From contig JAFTAH010000043.1 in NCBI GenBank assembly GCA_017458625.1, positions 1 through 53,212 of the forward strand: a stretch of 53,212 nt of DNA, in the 5' to 3' direction. Source of the DNA: Kiritimatiellia bacterium. Lineage in GTDB: Bacteria; Verrucomicrobiota; Kiritimatiellia; CAIQIC01; Lenti-01. A program made the position numbers and the translations under genes. Every line of letters begins with the position of its first letter. Position 1 is the stretch's first letter. The notes under the pieces were generated by a model. It searched no databases, was not told where the DNA came from, and saw nothing but the letters and a program-made list of their open reading frames with translations. Shown here piece after piece: positions 24,240 to 30,968 of the stretch.

Positions 24240-25769
24240 ATGAATATCTTGTCCAGTCTTTTGCCCACCTCCTGGCTGCCGGAAGCCATGATCTACCAGG
24301 TGAATCTCCGTGCCCTCGCCGCCCGCGAGCCCCGCAACCCCGTCGAGGCCGCCGCCGAAAAGCCCGTCGAGGAGTCGCCTCTCGCCTACCTGACCCGCAA
24401 TCTGTCGCGCCTGAAGCGCCTCGGCTTCACCGTGCTCTACCTCCTCCCCCCTTACCCCATCGGCCGCGCCGGCCGCAAGGGCATCGGCTCCCCCTATTCC
24501 TCGCGGGACTTCGCCGCCATCGAGCCGGAATATGGCACCAAGGGCGAAGTGCTGGAGCTTGTCCGCAAGGCCCACAAGCTCAAGCTCAAGGTCATTTTCG
24601 ACATCACGCCGAACCACACCGCCCGCGACCACGTGTGGATGAAGGAGCATCCGGAATACTATGTGCGCAACCCGGACGGCAGCGCCTTCTTCGACTGCGA
24701 CTGGTCGGACACGGCGAAGCTGGACTACCGCGTTCCGGCCCTTCGTGCCGCCATGGTCGAGGTCTACGACCGCTGGCTCTCCTGCCTGGGCGATGGCGAC
24801 GGCATCGACGGCTTCCGCCTCGACATGGCCCACTTCATCAACGACCGCAGCTTCTGGAACGACGCCATGGCCGAGCTCCAGCGCCGCCACGCCGACCGCG
24901 AGCTGCTGTTCCTCGCCGAATGCTATGGCTTCGACAACAATCTCGACCTCTTCCGGCGCGGCATCGTGGCCGCCTACGACGACGACTTCTACAAGCTCTC
25001 CCAGTATGGCTACGCCGTCGACGAGGCCACCGGCGAATCGCGCGTCCGCCTCTCCGAGGACGCCCATCACAACCACGATTTCCAGCCGATTCTGGAGGCC
25101 TGGGGCGATGGCGGCATCGCCGCCGCCGCCGGACGCATCCTCATGCGCTACGAGGAGGCGGCCGCTGCGTTCAACACCCCCCGCTTCGTGGCGCGCTACA
25201 CCGACAACCACGACGAGGGCCGCGGCCTCTACCGCTTCGGCCCCGGCGCCGTCCGCGCCATGAACGCCCTGGCCTTCCTCGCCCCGCGCACGATTCCGTT
25301 CCTGCTCTGCGGCGAAGAGTTCGGGGCCCTCGACCGCCCCAGCATCCACGCCCGCTGCCAGACCTGCGACAAGGGCCGCCGCATTCTCCTGCGCGATGGC
25401 CGCGAAGTCCGCATCGAGGGCGTCGAGTTCGAGGGCAACGTCTACGCCCGCGGCTTCGAGACGCGCCTGGAGTGGTACGAGTTCTTCCGCGACCTGTTCC
25501 GGCTACGGCGCAGGAACCGCATCCTAACCGAAGGCACCTGCGCCCTCGTCGACGTCGGCGAACAGGCGCCCGCCCGGGAACGCACCGTCGTGGCCTTCGA
25601 CCGCGCCCTCGGCCGCCGCCTCTGGCGATGCGCCGTCAATCTCGGCGAAAAGCCCCGCCAGCTCGCCCGGGCCGGGGCGCTGCTCGACGGCAAAGTGGTC
25701 TTTGGCGGCCTTGACGACGACGGCAGCCTGCCGCCATTCGGCGCCCTCGTCGTGGCCATCGGTGAATAA
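24240..25769 (+). CDS. Glycoside hydrolase family 13 (alpha-amylase-like) protein
   Basis: 509 residues, no signal peptide, so cytoplasmic action on alpha-glucans or sucrose/trehalose-like substrates. GH13 regions: DITPNH (121-126), GFRLDMAH with nucleophile Asp195, FLAECYG with acid/base Glu227, and YTDNHDE with Asp325. All three catalytic residues are present. A C-terminal beta domain ends VFGGLDDDGSLPPFGALVVAIGE. The layout (LLPPYPIGRAGRKGIGSPYSSRDF) is that of maltosyltransferase/trehalose-type GH13 enzymes; the precise activity is undetermined. The downstream HD gene begins 18 bp later. Confidence 0.88.
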   Translation: MNILSSLLPTSWLPEAMIYQVNLRALAAREPRNPVEAAAEKPVEESPLAYLTRNLSRLKRLGFTVLYLLPPYPIGRAGRKGIGSPYSSRDFAAIEPEYGTKGEVLELVRKAHKLKLKVIFDITPNHTARDHVWMKEHPEYYVRNPDGSAFFDCDWSDTAKLDYRVPALRAAMVEVYDRWLSCLGDGDGIDGFRLDMAHFINDRSFWNDAMAELQRRHADRELLFLAECYGFDNNLDLFRRGIVAAYDDDFYKLSQYGYAVDEATGESRVRLSEDAHHNHDFQPILEAWGDGGIAAAAGRILMRYEEAAAAFNTPRFVARYTDNHDEGRGLYRFGPGAVRAMNALAFLAPRTIPFLLCGEEFGALDRPSIHARCQTCDKGRRILLRDGREVRIEGVEFEGNVYARGFETRLEWYEFFRDLFRLRRRNRILTEGTCALVDVGEQAPARERTVVAFDRALGRRLWRCAVNLGEKPRQLARAGALLDGKVVFGGLDDDGSLPPFGALVVAIGE

Positions 25770-25787
25770 CCCTCGTTTGCCCCCTAC

Positions 25788-26417
25788 ATGACCACGATCC
25801 CGCCCCTCTCTCCGCCTTCGCCTGCCGAGCAGAAAGCCCGCTTCATCCAGCTCCTGGCCGCGACGAGACGACGTGGCATCAAGCGTGTGCTGGAGGAACT
25901 CGGGCACCTCGGCTTCTACGAGGCCCCCGCCTCCACGGTTTTCCACCTCAACCACCCCGGCGGCCTCCTCACCCATTCCCTCAACGTCTACGACATGGCC
26001 GTCATGCTCCGCAGGCAGATGATCCGGCGCATTCCCGCGCTTGCCGCCGCCCTTCCCGCCCGCAGCATCGCCATTGCCGCCCTCCTGCACGATGTCTGCA
26101 AGGCCGAGGTCTACAAACCCTCCATCCGCCATCGCAAGAACGCCGACGGCCGCTGGGAGGACTACCAGGGCTACGAGGTCGACTACGCCGCCTTTCCGCT
26201 CGGCCATGGCGAAAAGTCAGTCATCCGGCTCCTCCGCTGGGGCCTTGACCTCACCGACGACGAGATGTTCGCCATCCGCTGGCACATGGGGGCCTGGGAA
26301 CTGCCCTTCCAGAGCGCCGAGGCCAAGGGCAACCTGAACGCCGCCCGTGCCCGCTGTCCCCTGGCCACCATCGTCTCCACCGCCGACGGCCTCGCCGCCG
26401 CCCTCCTCGAAGGTTAG
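25788..26417 (+). CDS. HD-domain hydrolase, possibly truncated at the 3' end
   Basis: 209 residues. The HD metal site is visible as THSLNVYDMA (His63) and ALLHDVCKAEVYK (His101-Asp102), followed by GHGEKSV and an IRWHMGAWE segment (conserved His/metal region). Such proteins are metal-dependent phosphohydrolases, often on nucleotides. The stop codon TAG is the first three bases of the inverted repeat of the MITE at 26415, so the original C-terminus may have been longer. It is co-directional with the GH13 gene. Confidence 0.82.
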   Translation: MTTIPPLSPPSPAEQKARFIQLLAATRRRGIKRVLEELGHLGFYEAPASTVFHLNHPGGLLTHSLNVYDMAVMLRRQMIRRIPALAAALPARSIAIAALLHDVCKAEVYKPSIRHRKNADGRWEDYQGYEVDYAAFPLGHGEKSVIRLLRWGLDLTDDEMFAIRWHMGAWELPFQSAEAKGNLNAARARCPLATIVSTADGLAAALLEG

Positions 26418-26569
26418 TGTCCTGGATTCAAAATTCCTTGTCCAAACTTGCCCTGATGTTCCCCCACGTCGTTGCCGGATTTCGACGCAGGAAACTGCGC
26501 CTTCAATCCGGCGCCTCGTCGGGAAACACCATGCCGTCGTTTGAACAAGTTTTATCATCCAGGACACTA
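26415..26569. mobile_element. 155-bp MITE (family E)
   Basis: Perfect 13-bp ends TAGTGTCCTGGAT (26415-26427) and ATCCAGGACACTA (26557-26569); the match continues imperfectly to about 33 bp (TTGTCCAAAC/GTTTGAACAA). There is no ORF. The left end supplies the stop of the HD gene, and the right end runs directly into repeat D. The TA at both edges could be a target duplication. The end sequence resembles IS-type TIRs, but the parent IS is not in the window. Confidence 0.8.
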
Positions 26570-26660
26570 GAGCATTTTGCGAAAATGTGTGGCCGCAAGG
26601 TTCGGAGGTGCGACATCCTGTCGCGCCCAAATGAATTGCGCGGCTGGAAGCCGCACCTCC
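26568..26660. repeat. 93-bp palindromic unit (family D), copy 1
   Basis: TAGAGCATTTTGCGAAAATG...GGAGGTGCG...CGCACCTCC. About 93% identical over exactly 93 bp to 40404-40496. The 9-bp arms GGAGGTGCG/CGCACCTCC would form a long hairpin, and GCATTTTGCGAAAATG is a second one. It is followed by the CTGGGGGCGCGGGCG motif also nested in element A2. Confidence 0.85.
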
Positions 26661-26901
26661 CTGGGGGCGCGGGCGGCTCGCCCGCGATTGGTCGGGACCG
26701 GGAATGCGTTCCTGGCGGAGAAGCAGGATGTGATCCGCACAGAGCGCGGATCCTACCGGGGCGGTTGATGGCGAGACGGGGGGCGTGCCTGGTCCGTGAC
26801 AAAACTGTCGCGTTTCCCCCGAAAAGACTTTACTTCGGGAGATGGACGCGCTAGAAAAGGAGCGAACCATGGTGTTTTAGTGACATAGGCAGGATGCGCG
26901 A
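26661..26901. other. Spacer before the zinc-ribbon/EIIA gene
   Basis: Contains the palindromic CTGGGGGCGCGGGCGGCTCGCCCGCG-type motif (26661-26686), then unrelated sequence. I see no gene; a promoter for the following gene should lie at about 26780-26860 but no strong match is visible. Confidence 0.4.
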
Positions 26902-27765
26902 ATGAAAGACACGACGAACGACATGACCTCGACCATCAACCAGCTGATCCAGCTGCAGGAACTCATCATTGCGAAGACGCAGCGGCTGGCGGCCAGCCCA
27001 CAGTCCAACTTGAGCCTCCTGGACGAGAATATTGCGTCGATGCGGAAGTGCGTGGCCCCCAAGGTGCTCCAGGATTTCGACCGGCTGCTGCAGAAGTCGC
27101 AGATCGCCATTGTGCCGATGGAGCAGGGCAAGTGCACGGCGTGCAACATGACCCTGCCGGTCTCGCTGGTGCATCAGGTGCATGCGGCGGAGGCCATCTA
27201 CCATTGCCCGAGCTGCGCGCGGTTGCTGTTCTACCGCGACGCGGACTCGTCGGCCCGGAACACCCGCCCGCCCCGGAAGCGCACCGAAGCCCCCAAGACC
27301 GGCATCGCCAAGTTCTCCAGCGACGCGCTGATGGTGCCGGACCTGGAAGGGAAGGACGCGGAGTCCGTCATCCGCGAGCTGGCCGAGAAGCTGAAGGATG
27401 CCAAGTACATCGACGATGCCGAGAAGCTGGTGATGGCGGCCATGGCCCGCGAGGCCGTGGATTCGACCGCGCTGGAGAATGGCTGCGCGTTTCCGCACGC
27501 CCGCGGCATCGAAGGCGGCGCGCTTTCCTTTGCGCTGGGCATTGCCAAGAAGCCCATCGCGTTTGATTCGTCCAAGAAGGCCTCGACGCAGATCGTGGTG
27601 CTGATGGTCATCCCGACGGCCGCCTCGACGTTCTATCTCAAGCTGATCGCCGGCTTCAACCGCGTCCTGATGGTCGAGAAGAACCGCGATGCCCTGCTGG
27701 CCACCGATACGCCCGAGAAGATGTGGAAGACCCTCGTCAAGCTGACGGCGAAGGATATCCCGTAG
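26902..27765 (+). CDS. Zinc ribbon - PTS EIIA (PtsN/fructose type) fusion protein
   Basis: 287 residues in two parts. Residues 1-112 have a helical, probably coiled-coil region (about 8-70) and a C4 zinc ribbon (Cys78, Cys81, Cys102, Cys105; GKCTACNMTLP...YHCPSCARLL) like DUF164/CdsZ proteins. Residues about 137-287 are a PTS EIIA type 2 domain with the phosphorylatable His199 in GCAFPHARGIEGG and the usual LKLIAGFNRVL helix. Joining them suggests a regulator in which phosphorylation state is coupled to a nucleic-acid- or protein-binding ribbon. No HPr, EI or EIIB/C gene is adjacent. It stands alone between repeat blocks. Confidence 0.85.
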   Translation: MKDTTNDMTSTINQLIQLQELIIAKTQRLAASPQSNLSLLDENIASMRKCVAPKVLQDFDRLLQKSQIAIVPMEQGKCTACNMTLPVSLVHQVHAAEAIYHCPSCARLLFYRDADSSARNTRPPRKRTEAPKTGIAKFSSDALMVPDLEGKDAESVIRELAEKLKDAKYIDDAEKLVMAAMAREAVDSTALENGCAFPHARGIEGGALSFALGIAKKPIAFDSSKKASTQIVVLMVIPTAASTFYLKLIAGFNRVLMVEKNRDALLATDTPEKMWKTLVKLTAKDIP

Positions 27766-27817
27766 GGCGAGAACGGGGCAATGGGGGAGGGCTGGGGGGC
27801 AGAAAACCGAGAAACAG

Positions 27818-27857
27818 CTAGATGTCTAGAAATCTAGGATTCTAGAATTCTAGAGGG
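27818..27857. repeat. CTAGNNNN array, five units, period 8
   Basis: CTAGATGT, CTAGAAAT, CTAGGATT, CTAGAATT, CTAGAGGG: five consecutive 8-bp units with constant CTAG and variable second half. It lies 52 bp after the zinc-ribbon/EIIA gene and 56 bp before kdsD. Confidence 0.9.
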
Positions 27858-27913
27858 GGGAGGTGGAAGTTGGGTTTGCAGGCGGCGGGGCGGAATGGTA
27901 GAGTGGGGGGGTC

Positions 27914-28909
27914 ATGAATGAGAACATGGATACATCCTTGAAGTGTGCGCGCGAGGTGTTCGAGATCGAACTCGCGGCGCTACAGCGGACTTGCGGGCGG
28001 CTGGACGGACGCATCGGGGAGGCCGTCGAGGCGTTGCGGGAGGCCTTGGCGCGGGCGGGAAAGATTGTCGTCACGGGCATTGGCAAGTCCTACCACATTG
28101 GGCAGAAGATTGCCTCGACGCTGACTTCCACTGGCGCCCCGGCGATGATGCTTCATCCCTCGGAGGCCATGCACGGCGACCTCGGCATGCTGCAAGGCAA
28201 CGATGTGGTGCTGGCCCTGTCGTACTCCGGAGAATCGGACGAGCTGGTGCGGTTGCTGCCGCTCATCCGGCGGGCTGGCGTCCGGATTATTTCCATCACG
28301 GGCCAGGCGGAATCGACGCTGGGGAAGTATTCGGACATCGTGCTGGATGCCTCGGTGGAACGCGAGGCGTGCCCGTTCAACATGGTGCCGACGGCCTCGA
28401 CGACGGTGGCCCTGGCCATCGGCGATGCGTTGTGCATCGCGTTGCTCAAGGCCCGCGGGGTCGACCGGGACGAGTATGCGTCGTTCCATCCGGGCGGGGC
28501 AATCGGCAGAAGCCTGCTCCTCAAGGTCGACGACATCATGCGCACCGGAGATCGGCTGGCCGTCGTGTCCCAGCAGGCAACCGTGCGGGATGCGCTGATC
28601 GCCATGACCAAGGCCCAGGCGGGAGCGGTGGCGGTGGTGGCGGGGGCGGAGGACCGGACGGCGGTGGGACTGCTTACGGACGGGGACTTGCGGCGGTGTC
28701 TGGTATCGGGGCGGACGGACTTCCTGGACCGGCCGGTACGCTCGGCCATGACGGCCAATCCGACTTCGGTGCGGAGCGGCCGGCTCGCGGCGGAGGCGCT
28801 GAAGGTGTTCCAGGAGCACCACTTCGACGACCTCATGGTGTTGGCTGCGGACGGGCAGGTGCTCGGGATGATCGACATCCAGGACCTCCCGAAGTTCAAG
28901 GTGTTCTGA
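27914..28909 (+). CDS. kdsD: Arabinose-5-phosphate isomerase (KpsF/GutQ family)
   Basis: Converts ribulose 5-phosphate to arabinose 5-phosphate, the first step to KDO for lipopolysaccharide or capsule. 331 residues: an SIS domain (about 40-180; GIGKSYHIGQKIASTLTSTG, LSYSGESDE) and two CBS domains (about 205-331; VDDIMRTGDRLAVV, ...VRSAMTANPTSV...LGMIDIQDL). The full family architecture is present. The following isomerase gene starts 1 bp after the stop, so the two are cotranscribed. Confidence 0.93.
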   Translation: MNENMDTSLKCAREVFEIELAALQRTCGRLDGRIGEAVEALREALARAGKIVVTGIGKSYHIGQKIASTLTSTGAPAMMLHPSEAMHGDLGMLQGNDVVLALSYSGESDELVRLLPLIRRAGVRIISITGQAESTLGKYSDIVLDASVEREACPFNMVPTASTTVALAIGDALCIALLKARGVDRDEYASFHPGGAIGRSLLLKVDDIMRTGDRLAVVSQQATVRDALIAMTKAQAGAVAVVAGAEDRTAVGLLTDGDLRRCLVSGRTDFLDRPVRSAMTANPTSVRSGRLAAEALKVFQEHHFDDLMVLAADGQVLGMIDIQDLPKFKVF

Positions 28910-28910
28910 G

Positions 28911-29891
28911 ATGGCGTTGGCCAGCGATATCGCGCGGTTTGCGCTCAGTACGCGCTGGAACGCGGGACGGCATGTCAGCGGCGAGGCCCTGGTCGAGGAG
29001 GTGCGGTCGCTGGGCTTCAGCCGCATCGAAATCGGCTACGACCTCCGGACGGAGCTAATTCCCGGGGTGCAAGCGGCCATCAAGGCGGGGGTGGTGGGAT
29101 GCGACTCCGTGCACAACTTCTGCCCGGTGCCGGTGGGCGCGACACGGCCTAGCCCGGAAATCTACACGATGGGAGCGCCGGATGCGCGGGAGCGCGAGCT
29201 GGCGGTGAAGCATACGGCCCGAACCCTGCGGTTCGCGGCGGAGATTGGGGCGCGGACGGTGGTCTGTCATGCGGGCAACGTCGACATGCCGCGCTTCACC
29301 TACGAGCTCATCCGGCTGGTGCAGACGGGCCGCCAGTTCACGAGCGAATACGAGAATCTCAAGTACAAGGCCCAGATGACTCGCGACAAGCGGGCGATGC
29401 GGCAGGTGGATGCGCTGAGCACCTCCTTGGAGGCCATCATGCCCGTCCTGGAGGAGACCGGGGTGCACCTGGCCCTGGAAAACCTGCCGACGTGGGAGGC
29501 CCTGCCCTCGGAAATCGAGGGCGAACGGCTGGCCAAGCGGTTCGCGGGCAGCGGCTTGCGGCTGTGGTGGGACATCGGCCATGCGCAAATCCGCGACAAT
29601 CTGGGCCTCATCAACTCCTATCGCTGGCTCCAGCGGTGGCTGCCCTTCGTGGACGGCTTCCATGTCCACGATGTGCTTCCGCCGGGCGACGACCACCACG
29701 CCCCCGGACCAGGCAAGGGCGGCTCCGTGGACTTCCGCAGTTTGCGCCCGCTGGTGACCGCCCCCCCTGCCGCCAACGGCAAGCCACGCATCCTGACCTT
29801 CGAACCCTCGCCGCATGTTCCGGCCGACCATATCAAGGCCGCCTTGCCCTACGTGGCGGACATCTGGTTCCCGGAAGCGCCCCAGCCCTAG
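28911..29891 (+). CDS. Sugar phosphate isomerase/epimerase (AP endonuclease 2-type TIM barrel)
   Basis: 326 residues. Xylose isomerase-like TIM barrel features: GFSRIEIGYDL (34-44), VVCHAGNVDM, LALENLPTWE (metal Glu), WWDIGHAQ (metal Asp/His) and GFHVHDVLP (His pair), with a final Glu in LTFEPSPH. These give a divalent-metal site as in EndoIV/IolE-type enzymes. The real substrate is unknown. Its 1-bp spacing to kdsD suggests a role in the same sugar pathway. Confidence 0.82.
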   Translation: MALASDIARFALSTRWNAGRHVSGEALVEEVRSLGFSRIEIGYDLRTELIPGVQAAIKAGVVGCDSVHNFCPVPVGATRPSPEIYTMGAPDARERELAVKHTARTLRFAAEIGARTVVCHAGNVDMPRFTYELIRLVQTGRQFTSEYENLKYKAQMTRDKRAMRQVDALSTSLEAIMPVLEETGVHLALENLPTWEALPSEIEGERLAKRFAGSGLRLWWDIGHAQIRDNLGLINSYRWLQRWLPFVDGFHVHDVLPPGDDHHAPGPGKGGSVDFRSLRPLVTAPPAANGKPRILTFEPSPHVPADHIKAALPYVADIWFPEAPQP

Positions 29892-29916
29892 AGCGGAGCC
29901 ATGAAAAGTCTAGCCA

Positions 29917-30055
29917 CCACGAGGCCTTTTCGGTAGGGCTCGACCGCTGGGCGGGCCGAACCCCAGGGGCTCGACAAGATCATCCCCAAAACGCCCCTTG
30001 ACCGCGGGTCGCCCGACGGTCGGCTCTCTACCCAGCCTGTCGGGCGTTTTTCCGC
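29917..30055. repeat. Diverged copy of element F interior
   Basis: GGGCGGGCCGAACCCCAGGG...CGGTCGGC...CCTGTCGGGCGTTTTTCC resembles 23728-23850 in order and spacing but lacks the F ends. The final GCCCGACGG...CGGGCGTTTTT could act as a terminator after the isomerase gene. Confidence 0.5.
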
Positions 30056-30076
30056 GCACCCCCTCCATCCATCGCC

Positions 30077-30097
30077 GCAACGGCGAGACACCGTTGC
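30077..30097. repeat. GCAACGG/CCGTTGC palindrome
   Basis: Same palindrome as 7108-7130. The following ACATCAACTGCCGCTTTCC and CTCCCGCGCAAA are the mirror of 7078-7107, so the two spacers share a longer module in opposite orientation. Confidence 0.7.
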
Positions 30098-30135
30098 CAC
30101 ATCAACTGCCGCTTTCCTCCCGCGCAAACCCACTT

Positions 30136-30180
30136 CGACTATGCCGATGAAATCGACGAAGCCGACGAAATCGGATGCTG
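30136..30180. repeat. CGANNANNN array, five units, period 9
   Basis: CGACTATGC, CGATGAAAT, CGACGAAGC, CGACGAAAT, CGGATGCTG: five contiguous 9-bp units. It joins directly onto repeat C. Confidence 0.75.
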
Positions 30181-30311
30181 TAGCTGCTTCGGTTGCGCAC
30201 CGACACTGACTAGCGGTCGCAGTAAACTACGTCCTTCCCGCAGTGTCCCAGCGCGGGAGGGACGCAATTCATTGCGCCCGTCGGGCTATCCTTTTTATGG
30301 AATCGGGCTAG
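30180..30311 (+). repeat. Hairpin repeat family C, copy 2
   Basis: GTAGCTGCTTCGGTTGCGCA to the CTAG holding the stop of the next minus-strand gene. Contains the GTCCTTCCCGC/GCGGGAGGGAC stem and GCAATTCATTGCG, as in 17681-17813. Both plus-strand copies end on the stop codon of a minus-strand gene. Confidence 0.8.
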
Positions 30312-30754
30312 TCCCGTAAGGAGCAGGAAATCTTGACGATGGAGCCGCCTCGAACGTCAAACTCGAGCTTCATCGAGGCGTCCGGCGTGTAGTATTCGTA
30401 TTCAGTCTCGCCATCGTCGACTTCCTTCCGGTCGGGCGCGCCGTAGGCAGGCACCAGCACCGATTCGGACTGGCCGACCGCCACGCCGGCCGCAGTCGCC
30501 GTCGGGGGAACGCGGGAGCTGACGGACTCGACAATGCCGGGCCGGTCGTCGTCGAATTCCACCTTGAAGGTGGAATAGTGCCAGTTGTCGTCCGTTTTGC
30601 GCTGCGGCTGCCCGCAGGCCGACTCCAGCTGGGCGATGGTCATGCCGGGGGTTACGCCGGCCAGGGACATCTGTTCGGGGGCCACCGTTGCCTGGGCGGT
30701 CACGGCAACCGCCCACACCAGGGCCAGGACTGCGATGGAATTTTTGTGCATCAT
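30308..30754 (-). CDS. Secreted protein with two BamE/SmpA-like repeats
   Basis: 148 residues with a signal peptide (MMHKNSIAVLALVWAVAVTAQA). The mature part shows two similar units: LAGVTPGMTIAQLESACGQPQ and VAVGQSESVLVPAYGAPDRK, each followed by strands (WHYSTFKVEFD; EYEYYTPDASMKLEFD). That is the helix-then-strand pattern of SmpA/OmlA/BamE proteins; the match is by eye. There is no lipobox. AGGTGA lies 5 nt before the ATG at 30754. The function is unknown. Confidence 0.75.
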   Translation of the reverse strand: MMHKNSIAVLALVWAVAVTAQATVAPEQMSLAGVTPGMTIAQLESACGQPQRKTDDNWHYSTFKVEFDDDRPGIVESVSSRVPPTATAAGVAVGQSESVLVPAYGAPDRKEVDDGETEYEYYTPDASMKLEFDVRGGSIVKISCSLRD

Positions 30755-30840
30755 AATTCACCTCTTGAGTTGGTAAACCGTCTACCACCCGGCACCCCTT
30801 CTGTCAAGGGGAAACGCCTCGCGGGCGCATCGCATCTGGG

Positions 30841-30867
30841 AAAGTTCCGATATGAACTGGACAGGGC
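30841..30867. repeat. AAAGTTCC...GAACTGGACAGGGC repeat (family G)
   Basis: AAAGTTCCGATATGAACTGG then ACAGGGC; differs at two positions from 23917-23943 over 27 bp. It contains a GTTCC-N4-GAAC dyad. Confidence 0.6.
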
Positions 30868-30948
30868 GGCATGGTCCCTCCTTCCTGCCCCGGGCGCGGG
30901 AGACGGGGACGCCTAGGCGGCGGGAGCGAGGTGTGGGGGGAGGGGGGA

Positions 30949-30968
30949 CAACGGCAGGGCCGCCGTTG
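30949..30968. repeat. CAACGG/CCGTTG palindrome at hypF 3' end
   Basis: CAACGG and CCGTTG arms around a GC loop directly beyond the hypF stop. It may fold in the 3' end of the hypF mRNA; no T-run follows. Confidence 0.6.

Noticed and set aside
27818-27857. XbaI/AvrII-like polylinker or vector sequence
   Set aside because: The CTAG array varies in every unit, recurs in two other spacers with different flanks and lies between normal genes, so it is not a cloning scar.
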